Source of the DNA: Anaeramoeba flamelloides
Taxonomy: Eukaryota > Metamonada > Anaeramoebidae
Length of the DNA stretch: 64,000 bases
Reading direction: 5' to 3'
NCBI GenBank assembly: GCA_027625915.1
Contig: JANTQA010000012.1
Coordinates: 6,656,501 to 6,720,500 of the forward strand
Part shown: positions 25,535 to 36,452 of the stretch, in pieces
How positions within the stretch are numbered: the first letter of the stretch is position 1
How the letters are laid out: each line of letters opens with the position of its first letter
Translations under genes and position numbers: made by a program
The notes under the pieces: generated by a model
Database searches by the model: none
Seen by the model: only the letters and a program-made list of their open reading frames with translations
What the model was told of the DNA's origin: nothing

Positions 25535-26240
25535 CACTACAAGACAAGGAAAATTTTTTCAAAAAAAAATCACTAAATTTTGTATTATTGATATACACTC
25601 ATCTAATAAACATTATTATACATAACAATTTGCAAAAAGGTTTACAACTTTAATAGATATTAATAGGAATTGAAAAAAAAATGAAATTTTTCAGTAAAAT
25701 TTTTTTCATTTTTAATTGTATAATTTTTGAAATTTTTATTTGAATACGTGGAGAGATTATTTTAATCTATTTTTTTAATAGATTAAAAAGAAACATATTT
25801 TTTTTATTTTAAAATAACACAAAATATTTCAATCAAAAGATATCGCTAAATTCAATTGAAAATCTGATTTTTTATCTGTTTTTGGAATATTTTTTATCAT
25901 TTTAATTTTTTCCATGTTTGAGTTTTTATATACATTTCCGATTGTTTTCTGCAAATTGCTTTAACATTTATTCTTTTTTCAATCTTAATGTTCAATCAAA
26001 AATTAATTCATTTCAACTTTTTTCATTAAAAAAATACCCCAAAAATAGGTGTTTTTTTCAAAAATCAATATTTTTGAAAAGGGGGGTATTCGAATTTTCA
26101 TGAGTTTAATAGCTATCTTTTTTTTATTACAGAAAAGTATGATAACTTTAAAAAAATAATTTATATAAGTAGTATAACTGAAATCCAATGTATAGTTTTG
26201 GCTAACATTAATTTTTCGTGTTGAAATTTTCCTTGTAGTG
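25535..26240. mobile_element. Possible CACTA-ended short element, 706 bp
   Basis: The left end is CACTACAAG, followed after five extra bases by GAAAATTTT. The right end reverse-complements to CACTACAAGGAAAATTTC. Such ends resemble the CACTA/EnSpm superfamily. No transposase is present and the 3-bp target duplication is not evident. A direct repeat of about 27 bp (GTAGAAAAGTTGGGG-like, at 25511-25536 and 26257-26283) lies at or just outside the ends. An imperfect hairpin (TACCCC/GGGGTA) lies inside near 26034-26090. Confidence 0.45.
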
Positions 26241-27459
26241 TAAAAGGTATTGTTTTTTTTGTAGAAAAGTTGGGGTTTTCATGGAAATGTACTGTTTTTT
26301 TTTTTCCTCGAATCAAATACATCTAGTTATAAATTTTGTTAAACAATACCAAATTATTTTTAAGATCTTTTTGGACGAGATATTCAATTAAAAAAAAAAC
26401 AAATTATTCCCAAATAAAACCAAAATAAATGATTGAAAATATTTCATTATATATTTTTTTATATAAGTTCGTGAAAATGGAATGAATAGAGTGGATAAAA
26501 AAAATATTTTTTTTAACAAAATATTTAATATTTTATATTTGGAAAATAAATAAAGAATTAACAAACCAATTAAGAATATTGTATTGAAATCTCAAAGAGA
26601 AGATTTTTTTTTAGAAAAGGGTTTCTCGAAATTTAAAAAGTTAAATTCTCAAGAAGAAAGAGAAATTTCCTTTAGACCGAAGTGATCGATTTAAAAAACA
26701 AACTATTCAACTTTTTTGTTGAAATTTTTTGAAAAAAAAAAGTTAAGGGTTGGGGTAATTATTGTTAAAAACATAATTTTTTGTTTTTAATAAAAAAAAA
26801 AAATTCTAATTTTTAAAAGTAACTAGGACCAAATCAAAAACAAATTAACACATAGTGAACCATAGATCTCCAAAAATCAATAATGAAAAACTAGGTATTT
26901 CTTAGAAAAGGTGTGCAAATAGTAACTCAGTTTCCAATTATTAATTAAGAACTCGGTATGTTCTTATTTTTTTTACAATTCTTTCTGTTTCGAGGAATCT
27001 CTAATATGCACTTTTAAAGATCTTGAAGATTTTTTTTTTTCGTTTTTTTTATTTCTCAAAAAATTTTTTTTTGCAAAAAGAATATTACAAAATTCTTTAC
27101 TTTGTAACTTATAAAGGTTATAAAATAAACACAAAATAAATTTAATCAAATTAAATTAATTTGATATTTAAAAAAAATAATATTTTGTTATAAATTTAAG
27201 AAAAATATGTATTTGGAAAAATAATACTAGGAAAAGAATGGAATTTTTTATTCCAAATTTGTAGCTAAATTTTTGTTCAAGAATATACTAATAGTTTTTA
27301 ACTTATTTTCAATCGATAATTGATGGAGAAATTTCAATAAATTTATTTATTTATATATATATATTGTTTTAGTTTAATTTGTGTCATTACATTTTACAGA
27401 GATTTTGGTTTTTTCTTTTTATATTTTTTATTTTTTTCTTGTGGATATAAATGGTTATA

Positions 27460-27958
27460 GCAGTGAAAAAAATATCCGGCCTGAAAATAATACCGGACAA
27501 GATTTTTAATTGTTGATATTAGTAAAATTTTTGTAATTTTCAATATTTATTAATCAAATCTTTTTTATAAATAACCAAAATTTTAAAATTATGATAAAAT
27601 TCACTTATTAGAATGATGATTAATTAAATTCAACTTGTTCAATAAATCTATTCAATCAATCAAAAAAAAAGAATAAAAAGAATCATTTTCCAAACTCAAG
27701 TAAACCTCTATAAAAATCTCAATTGTTTTTCTAAAAAAGTTGATCAACTTAGGCTATCAAACAATTAATTGAGTATTCTATAGACATCCCCACTTTAATG
27801 AACTTTAGATAGGTTTATTCCTAGGTTCATAAAAAAATTGGTTATTTATAATAAGTATTTGATTGATTAATATAAGAAATTACAAATCAATTTTCCTTAT
27901 ATCAAAAATTAAAAATCTTGTCCGGTATTATTTTCAGGTTCGATATTTTTTTCACAGT
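27460..27958. mobile_element. MITE family B, copy 1
   Basis: 499 bp with terminal inverted repeats of about 84 bp. The left arm starts GCAGTGAAAAAAATATCC and the right arm, reverse-complemented, starts ACTGTGAAAAAAATATCG. Both arms contain AATAATACCGGACAAGATTT. TA flanks both ends (27458-27459 and 27959-27960), as expected of Tc1/mariner insertion. No ORF. It is a close relative of 37606-38103. Confidence 0.88.
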
Positions 27959-28761
27959 TATACTTTTAAAAAGAGTAATAATGTCTAAATTAGACTAGAA
28001 ACAAAATTAAATTTTATTAAAATATAAAAAATAGAGAATTTTGTTTCCTATTTTTGCTTTTAGGTGTTATCAAATTTTTGGAATGGAGTTTATTGTTTAG
28101 ATATTGCTCTGTATAATAAAAATCAACAAAACACAATCAAAGTAAATTAAATTGTTCTCTGATCCTCTTTGAGTTTGGTTATGAATTGAAAATTTATCAT
28201 TATGAACGATACTCTGTTCAATATTTCTTTTTAAACAATTATTTTCAGAATAATTAGTTCTGAGGATGAAATGTTGTGAAATTATTTCAGTTGAAAAACA
28301 TAGAAGTTAATTTCAATGATGAAAATAGTCATAAAATGAAAGATGAAATTATTTCATAAAACATTTGGTAAACTCTCGAAACATCTCAGGTTTTTGTTAT
28401 TTGTTATTTATTTCCTAATCAAAAAAATATTCAAATCGGATTTTGGAAATAATATCTAACTAAAAAATGATTATAAAACAGCAATTATTCAATAACTTTG
28501 TACTACCCTACTTTTGTTTTCTTGGATATTAAGTAAAATAAATAGTGTAGAAATTTTCAAAAAATTTAAAAGAATAAACCAAAAATTCAAAGCTATAACT
28601 TTAAAAACACATCAAGCTACACTTTGGATTTTATTCTATCTTTAGAAAGAACGTTACCTTAAATTTTTGATACATTTTTTTTTATTTTTTCCTTTTCTCT
28701 CCAAGTTAAAAACAAAAACCAAAACAAAAACTCTCACAAAAAAAAAAAAATAAACACACCA

Positions 28762-31700
28762 ATGACAACACATGAAGAATTAAGTAAAAAATTACTTGAA
28801 GAAGGAAAAGTGAAACTGCAAAGCGAAGAGTTTGCAGAAGCAAAAGCCAAGTTTGAAGAAAGCATCAAGCACTTTGACAAGAATAGCGAAACCCATTACT
28901 TCTTGGGGATGGCAAACCAAAAGCTGGGCTTTTTTGAAGAAGCATTTAAGAATTTCCAACAGGCGATTGATCTGAATGAAAGAACGAGCAAATACCATTT
29001 AGCTGTCGGCGATTTATTATTTGAAAAAAACCAAGTTGATAAGGCCCTGATTTATTACCTGAATGGGATTCAAATGGACATGTTGCTTGATTTTAAATAC
29101 ATTGAAAGAAGTGCAAATATTTTGGTTCAACAAGGAAGAGTCAATGAGGCATTGACAATTTTAGAAAAGGCTGCGCGACAGACGCACTCTTTGGACCCAC
29201 TGAGCCATTATCTGTTGGGCTTACTATACCGCAAGTTAAACAATCGAGTTGAAGTGAAAAGGGTTTTATATCGTGGTATTCAAATTACAAGGGATCGCAG
29301 ATTCCAGGTCAACAAGGGTGTCTCGAAATTGCACTATGAGTTTGCCAACATCTTACGACAAAACGGCGAATATCAGGAGGCGCTAACCAACTATGCTGTT
29401 GCAATCAAACTGGATCAAAAAAACTCGCGTGCTTGGAACAACTTGGCCGTGCTCATCTCCAAGCAAAGGGATCGATCATCAAAAAAGAGATCTTTAAACA
29501 CCTTCAAAAAGGCTGCAGATCTGAACCCCGATGAGCCACGTCTGCAATTCCATTTGGCCAATTTGTTAAAGGCCAGCGACGAAACTGCACAGGCTCGGTA
29601 CAGGTATGCGCTGACTGTAAAAATGGATCCAGACAATTCGATTGCATGGCTTGCGTGCGGCGAGCTGACAATCCAGCTAATCAAGGAAGGCACACAATTA
29701 GACAAGAATATGCTTGTTGAGGGAATTACCAACATTGGGCCATCTCAAATGTTTGACTTTGGATTAAAATATTACAAAGGCGATCTGAAACACATATCCT
29801 TAAAAATGGGGAACCTATTACTTAGCACAAATATAAACGAATATAAGAAGGACTCTATCAAATTTTTTTCGATCGCTGCGAAAAATGAAAATTTGAATTT
29901 CAATTTATTATTTCTTTTATCAAAATTAAACTTCCAATTTAAACAATATAAAAATGCCTTGCCCTATTTATTGAAATCTGTGAAATTAAAGCCAACTTGT
30001 TGGCAGGCCTTTTTATTGCTTTCAAAAACTTTAATTCAATTAAATAAACCCAACGATGCAATATTTTCCTTGGAAACAGCCTTAAAATTGAAACCAAACT
30101 CAATCAAGATGAAAATCGAGCTCGCAAAATTGTTTGACAAGTGTGGCAAAACAAATAAGTGTGTTGATACTTTATCAAGCTTATTAATTCAAAACCCTAA
30201 TTTACATAAGGTTCGAATTTATTTGTCAATATTCTTAGCACAGTTGGGGCTTTATAAAGCTGCTCGAAAGCATTACCGGAAAATCATTAAATTAGATCCC
30301 ACTCTTTTTTCAAAATTTTGCCAAACAGGTAGACTCAATCAAGAATTGAATAAAAAATACCAACAAATGTATGAAACAGAAAGGCAATACTGCCTCAAAA
30401 TAAATTTAAATAAAGAATTCCATCCTTTGATCCAAATGCAAAATTATTTTAATGAAATTAATAATAGTAAAAATGAAATAGTCATTGAAAAATTATTTGG
30501 AGAATTAAAGAAAAAGAAAAAGAAAAATGAAAAAAAGGAAAATGAAATTCAAAAAGAAATTGAAATTGGGAAAGAAATTGAAATTGGAAAAGAAATTATG
30601 AATGGAAAGGAAATGGAAATGGAAATGGAAATGGAAATTGAAATGGAAAAGGAAAATGAAATTGGAAAGGAAATTGAAATTGGGAAAGAAATTATGAATG
30701 GGAATGAAAAAGCAATTGAAATTGGAAATGAAAAAGAAATTATGTCTGGAAATGTAAAAGAAAATAAGAATGAAAATGAAAAACAAAATGTTGGTGAAAT
30801 TATAGCTGGTAATGAAAATAAAAACATGAAACTAAATTTAAATGTGAATCTAGATAAAATGGACACTGGGATGGAAATAGAAATAATAAAGAAGAATAAT
30901 AAAGAAAACGAAAACGAAGAAGAAATCAATATAAATAATGTTAACAAAAAAGAAAACGGAGAAGATGTATTAGAAAATGATAAAGAAACAATAAATGCAA
31001 AAAAAATAAATTTATTTTTTGATAATAGTGACGATAGTGTAATTATGAATGAAATTAATAAAAATAATGATGGTTTAATTAATAATATCAACAAGAATAA
31101 GAGTGGCGATGGTTCATTAATTATTAATAATGGTAATAATAATCACCTTGGATTAAATAATAATAACGATGGTGATATCACTAATAATAATAATTTGAAT
31201 AATAATAAAATTATTAATAATAACAATGTTGATAATCCAAACCATGATAATTTTTTAGGTCTCAATGCTACATATCCAACAAATTATAACCCACAAGAAG
31301 ATTTAGACAATTTTCTTACTAGTATTCCAAAGGAAAATGATTTAATTGTAAATTCTAATATTAAAATAAATTACAATCAAAATAATCTCATAGAACCTAA
31401 AAAATTGAAAATTGAAAATCTTTGTCTCTTTTTAGAAACGGGAAAGCAAGTATTAAGCGAATTGGACTTTTCGGGATATCATATCGGGACCGAGGGTATC
31501 AAGAATGTTATTGATTTATTAAATTCAAATTGGAAAATTAATTCAATTAGATTAAATATGAGCGATCAAATTGATCATTCAATTCTAGAAACACTAGATA
31601 AAATATTAAAAAGAAATAAATTGATATCTTTAAATCCCTTGCAGGATGATTTTTGTTGGTTAATTACAAATAGCAGATTTGCTGATATTGAAATATATAA

Positions 31701-32328
31701 CGAGATTAAAATTCATAAATTTCTTTTACAAAACAGAATCAATAAAGAATTAACCAATATAAAAGAAAAGTTAAAAAATTATACTACAAAAGAAATTAAT
31801 ATATTTGTTCTTTGGCTTTATACTGGAATAATTTTCTCTAAAGAAATTATTAAAAAGATTTCTTTAAATTTAAATTTCCATTTTGATTTCGATTTCAATC
31901 TTGATTTAGATTATTTATCAAAATTAAACGAAACGCAATTTAGTCTTGATTTGGAAAATTTATACACTTCGAGGAATAATTCTGATTTTTATTTAATCGA
32001 TGATGAAAATAACAAACATTTCGTCCACAAGACAATCCTTGAGGCCAGATCAAAATTGTTTAGAGACTGGTTTAATTTTGAAGATAATTTCCAACTAAAC
32101 AGTTTTAAAGATTATTCAAAAAAATCTACATACGCACTGTCTATTTTAGTTAAATTTTGGTACACAGAAAATTTAATATTTCCAAATGATTTATCTACCA
32201 ATCAAATTCAAGATTTATTTGCTGAATTGGAAAATAGTCAAGAATATTATATGTTGAATAAAAATTCCTCCTTTAATTCACAATTACAAAATATTAAAAA
32301 CTTACATTCATATTCTCTCAATTTATAA
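28762..32328 (+). CDS. TPR-repeat protein with LRR-like and BTB-like C-terminal region
   Basis: Intronless, 1,188 aa, with a good A-rich leader before ATG. Residues 1-560 are tandem tetratricopeptide repeats (for example KFEESIKHFDKNSETHYFLG and FFEEAFKNFQQAIDLN), a protein-binding superhelix. Residues about 581-690 are Glu/Ile/Gly/Lys repeats; the unit EIEIGKEIEIGKEIMNG occurs twice. About 700-870 is Asn-rich. A short LRR-like segment (LSELDFSGYHIGTEG) lies near 895. Two BTB-like segments follow: FADIEIYNEIKIHKFLL near 970 and NSDFYLIDDENNKHFVHKTI near 1072, the second with the usual BTB aspartate and histidine positions. BTB proteins often act as Cullin-3 adaptors or oligomerisation modules; applying that here is inference. 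I do not recognise an orthologue. G/C at third codon positions falls from 5' to 3'. Confidence 0.85.
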   Translation: MTTHEELSKKLLEEGKVKLQSEEFAEAKAKFEESIKHFDKNSETHYFLGMANQKLGFFEEAFKNFQQAIDLNERTSKYHLAVGDLLFEKNQVDKALIYYLNGIQMDMLLDFKYIERSANILVQQGRVNEALTILEKAARQTHSLDPLSHYLLGLLYRKLNNRVEVKRVLYRGIQITRDRRFQVNKGVSKLHYEFANILRQNGEYQEALTNYAVAIKLDQKNSRAWNNLAVLISKQRDRSSKKRSLNTFKKAADLNPDEPRLQFHLANLLKASDETAQARYRYALTVKMDPDNSIAWLACGELTIQLIKEGTQLDKNMLVEGITNIGPSQMFDFGLKYYKGDLKHISLKMGNLLLSTNINEYKKDSIKFFSIAAKNENLNFNLLFLLSKLNFQFKQYKNALPYLLKSVKLKPTCWQAFLLLSKTLIQLNKPNDAIFSLETALKLKPNSIKMKIELAKLFDKCGKTNKCVDTLSSLLIQNPNLHKVRIYLSIFLAQLGLYKAARKHYRKIIKLDPTLFSKFCQTGRLNQELNKKYQQMYETERQYCLKINLNKEFHPLIQMQNYFNEINNSKNEIVIEKLFGELKKKKKKNEKKENEIQKEIEIGKEIEIGKEIMNGKEMEMEMEMEIEMEKENEIGKEIEIGKEIMNGNEKAIEIGNEKEIMSGNVKENKNENEKQNVGEIIAGNENKNMKLNLNVNLDKMDTGMEIEIIKKNNKENENEEEININNVNKKENGEDVLENDKETINAKKINLFFDNSDDSVIMNEINKNNDGLINNINKNKSGDGSLIINNGNNNHLGLNNNNDGDITNNNNLNNNKIINNNNVDNPNHDNFLGLNATYPTNYNPQEDLDNFLTSIPKENDLIVNSNIKINYNQNNLIEPKKLKIENLCLFLETGKQVLSELDFSGYHIGTEGIKNVIDLLNSNWKINSIRLNMSDQIDHSILETLDKILKRNKLISLNPLQDDFCWLITNSRFADIEIYNEIKIHKFLLQNRINKELTNIKEKLKNYTTKEINIFVLWLYTGIIFSKEIIKKISLNLNFHFDFDFNLDLDYLSKLNETQFSLDLENLYTSRNNSDFYLIDDENNKHFVHKTILEARSKLFRDWFNFEDNFQLNSFKDYSKKSTYALSILVKFWYTENLIFPNDLSTNQIQDLFAELENSQEYYMLNKNSSFNSQLQNIKNLHSYSLNL

Positions 32329-32585
32329 TTGAAAAATTAAGAATAATAATGATAATATTATTTTTAAATGTTTTTTTTTTTTTTTTTTTTTATGAGTAAG
32401 ATTTTTTCGATATTAGGTTATTAATAATGAAAAAAATATGTAATTTTATAAGAAAATACTAAATGTCTACCTTAGTACACCGAATTTGCCTAAATTTCAC
32501 CAAGTTTATAATAAAAGGTTGAAAATGATATTATTGTGTGTTAATTTCTTTATTATGTTATTTATCTTCAATCCAGATTTTAATA

Positions 32586-33122
32586 TAAACTAAAATTCAA
32601 AATTTTCAACACAGCTAAAATGTTCCAAACAATCACAATAATACAATTTCATTGAAATTGAAGATAATTTTGATTTATGTAAAATATGAAAATCATTTTT
32701 TCATCTTTTAGTTTTTATTTTCATTTCATTGTTTGAATAACGTAATTTGTTTCATTTCGATCAAAATTTTTTTCAACCATCGATATTAGGTTAAAGTTGA
32801 GTTGTACCAAATAGAAGAACTCAAATAAAATTAGTTGGTAGTATCTAACCATTTGATCGATCAATAATCCTAATAGAATTTAAAACAAATTTACTAATGT
32901 ATTTTTTTGTTTTGCTATCTCCAAAATTTTTAACACACCCATGATTTATTTGTATTGATAATTATTTATTTATTGTTTTGCGAGTATTGTAATTTATAAA
33001 CAAGTGTTAACATTTCAATTTGTGAATGGTTCTAATTTGGTAAATCTTCTTGAATTGATTAAATAAGTTTTTTTTTTCACAAATAGAATTTTGGTGTGTT
33101 AAAAATTTTGAATTGGGGTTTA
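32586..33122 (+). mobile_element. MITE family C, copy 2
   Basis: 537 bp. Terminal repeats of about 30 bp begin TAAACTAAAATTCAAAATTT on the left and TAAACCCCAATTCAAAATTT on the right arm (reverse-complemented), and both go on to AACACA. TA lies directly outside both ends (32584-32585, 33123-33124). It is closely similar to 57729-58269. No ORF. The TAAACTC-type terminus is shared with the mariner-like element at 38630-39693, so that transposase type is the likely mobiliser. Confidence 0.88.
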
Positions 33123-33624
33123 TATAAAAAGTCAAAAAAATTCAAAGATACAGTATTTATGTTATTGTATTTTTTTTTTGATATTGAAAAAAAAAAATAA
33201 GAATTATTTACTTGTGCATTCTTTTTCAAAGATTTTGATTTTTTTAGAAATTTTTTAAATTAGAAATTTTATTTTAGTAATTCAGATCTCAATATATTGA
33301 TTTAGTAATAATATCTATCAAAATAATTTTTTAATTTTATGATCAACAGAATAAATTAAAAAAATAAAATTGATCAGAAATTTTAATTTTTTTTTTCAGT
33401 AAAGTTTAATAAATATTAAGGTCTATCTGAATTTTATCCTCTATGAGAATTGAAACACAAAGTAGTAATAAATTAAGACCTTTAAAATTTAGTGAATTGA
33501 GGGAAAGTCAAATATTTTCAATTTTTAGCAATTTAAGATTTTAACTAAAATCATTTATTGATCCAAAAACTTTTCGAAAAATCCCGAACAAAACAAGGCA
33601 AAAATAAAAAGCTATTTTTTTTAA

Positions 33625-33727
33625 TATTGTGAAAATGTCACTCCACTTTCTTTTCAAATGGGTGGCTACACTCACCACCAACTCTAACATACTTCTATAT
33701 AAAGTGGAGTGACATTTTCCCAATATC
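33625..33727. mobile_element. 103-bp minimal hairpin element
   Basis: Two 26-bp arms (33625-33650 and 33702-33727) are inverted repeats with one mismatch; the core is GAAAATGTCACTCCACTTT. The 51-bp middle is unusually rich in C/G for this region and carries its own small GGTGG/CCACC inverted repeat. It has the form of a very short MITE. A structured RNA gene is the alternative, but no Pol III or Pol II signals are evident. Confidence 0.7.
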
Positions 33728-36452
33728 ATTTTGGAAGTCGAAAATTTTGAGTAAAAAATTTTGGATTTGGAAAGTAAATTTTTTTTGCCTTCCTCAAAAA
33801 CAACCTAAATTTTACATTTTAACAAGATCTATTAACTCAACATTCTTTTGAGTTCATAATTCGTGTTGTGGGTATAAAATTAATATCCACGGGGAATAAA
33901 ATTCGAATAATCCTTAAATCAAGATAAAATAAAAATAATTTATTTGGGACAGAATTAAAAGGTTAATATGAAAAATTTTCTTCAAGCAATAGAAAATACT
34001 TGAAAAAACAAAAAACAAAAAAAAAAAAAAAAAATTATAAAATAATTTCATTTATTACATTGGATTTAAACAAAAGAAAACTTTTTTAATTTGATAAAGC
34101 AAAGTATTCAAGTTTTTTAAAAAAATGATTAAATAGTTTTTAAATATTATTCAAAGATAATAAACTATTCTTCAAAACCAATATTTTTTTTTGGATTTTG
34201 TTATTGATAAAAATTTGAATAATATATTTGAAAAACTTAAATTTGCCTAACTTCTTGATACAGATCTTTTAAAAAATAAAACTTGATCTATGGTATCTTA
34301 TTTAATATTATTGTTTATTTTATATCTAGATTTTAAAAAGTTAACAATAAGAAATTGTTAAAATTAAAAAAAAATCAATTCTTAATTGTACAGAAATTGA
34401 AAGCAAAATGATTAAAATTTAAAAATAATATTTTTTTTCAATAAAAATAACAAATTTTTCAATGAATAAAAATATTATTTTTTTTTCAAATTTATTATTA
34501 TTATTTGAAATATTTGTCTTATTTATAATTGGAAATCGAAATATTGCAATTAATTGGGAATCAAAAGATGAAAAAAAATTATGTCAGAGTTAAATATATT
34601 CGGACAACAAATGAATGATTTATTAAAAGATTTTAGGTAATTAGTGATACTAAGGTTCCCAAAAAAACATTCCATTAAAGTATTATGTTTTTTAATGACC
34701 AAAAATAAGTAGTTTTTTAATGTATTGAACTATTTTTCAAAGAAAAAAAAAAATCTTTATTTTGACAAAATTTGGAATAAAATTATGATTAAACTTAATG
34801 TAATCAGAAGAAAAACCAAGAAAAATCACAGATGTTAAAAAAAAAAATTTCAAGTTATTTTTTTTTTGTAGTTAACTATACAATTTTTAATATGAAAATT
34901 TTGTTTATAGTCAGTCCCACTTTTAATGTACAAACTTTCAATGGAATTTAAGGTATAATAAAATCTCCAAATTAAAGGATATTTTACGGAATTTTGTTTG
35001 ACAAAAATTATTTTACTATAATCTAAAAGTTGTATTTTTATTTGAATCTTTTCTTGTATCTTAATTTTTGTTCAAATTTTATATTTTAAGCGTTTAATTG
35101 ACTGTATAAAATAATTATTTATTAATTTTATCTCTTTGAATCTTTTCATAACAATTCAAATTAAAAATATTATTTTAAATACAATTATGTTATATACCTT
35201 CTAAGAGATTTTAAAGAAATTTTATTAAATGAAAATGATATAATAAGTGTAAAAATATTGAATATCAAATACTTTTTAAGAAGATAACCCAATATTCTAA
35301 TTCAGGGGTTTTATTACACGATTTTTTTTTCAAAAGAGAGTGGTTCTTATTAACTTGGTTTTTTATTTTTTATTTTATTTTATTGTTATCATGTATTTTA
35401 TTGAACATTTCCAAGTTCTTCAAATTTTAAGGAAGAAATGTTTTATAAGATTTTAATCAGTATTTTAGTTAGTAAAAAAAATCGATCAAATAAGAAATTA
35501 TATGTAATACTTAATTTGGAATAATAAGTAATGGTACATAATATATCTAAAAATGAAAAAAAAAAAAAAAAAATTTATCCAAAAAATAAGAATAATTCTT
35601 GAAGAATTATGATTACTTTATTCTTTAATAAAAAGTGGGTTAATCTCATTTTTAAAATGAAAAAAATTAATTCGAAATTAGGTTCTTCTCAAATAGAATC
35701 AATGAGGTTCTAGTTTTTTTTTGCGTCTTATTTAATACTAATAAGAGGAACTTGACAACAATTTGAAAGTTACAAACAAAGTAAATTAATAAAAATAAAT
35801 CAAAATCAAGAAAATCTTTTTGAAAACTACAATCAATAAATGTGTTAATATTTTATTGAAAATACGTTGATTCGGGTTAGCCTACTGATTATAGATAATT
35901 TTTCCAATTTTTTTTATGTTTTTAAAAAATATTCTCTTAAATTCAAATTTAAAGATTTTTCATTTGAAGACTATACTTATTTTAATCTAGCTTTTCCATT
36001 TTGTTAGATCTGATTTGAAAATATTTTTAATTAGATATATGATTAATGGGGGTGAAAAAATAAAATGAAGGGTACTCAGAATTATCACTTATTTTATTGC
36101 TTGTTAATCATGAAAAATTTGTAGATAAATTTTATATTTTTATGATTTGTTTCAACTGGATCAAAAAAAAAATTAAATAAAAATTTTATGATAATATAGA
36201 GTTAAATAAAAAGTTTGTTATTCAAATAAAATCTTTCTTTTATCTGATTTAAAAGAAAAAAGGATATAAGAGCATTATTGTATTATTAGTTAAACGAAAT
36301 TAAATTTAAAAGGTAACATAAAAAGGGTAATATTATTATTATTTACAAAAGTATATGTTCAATATTTTACAAAATAAATAACAAAGAAGTATTGCATAAA
36401 TTATTACAAACTAAATTTTCAAGTGATTTTATGATCTATTAAAATAAATACA

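Larger units (their letters stand above)
25292..28761. other. Intergenic region between PAN2 and the TPR/BTB gene
   Basis: No convincing coding segment. It contains a candidate CACTA-ended element (25535-26240) and MITE family B copy 1 (27460-27958). The remainder is A/T-rich. Confidence 0.55.
32329..36452. other. Intergenic region between convergent TPR/BTB and STX17 genes
   Basis: Non-coding as far as I can see. It holds MITE family C copy 2 (32586-33122) and a 103-bp perfect-ended hairpin element (33625-33727). The rest is A/T-rich. Confidence 0.55.
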
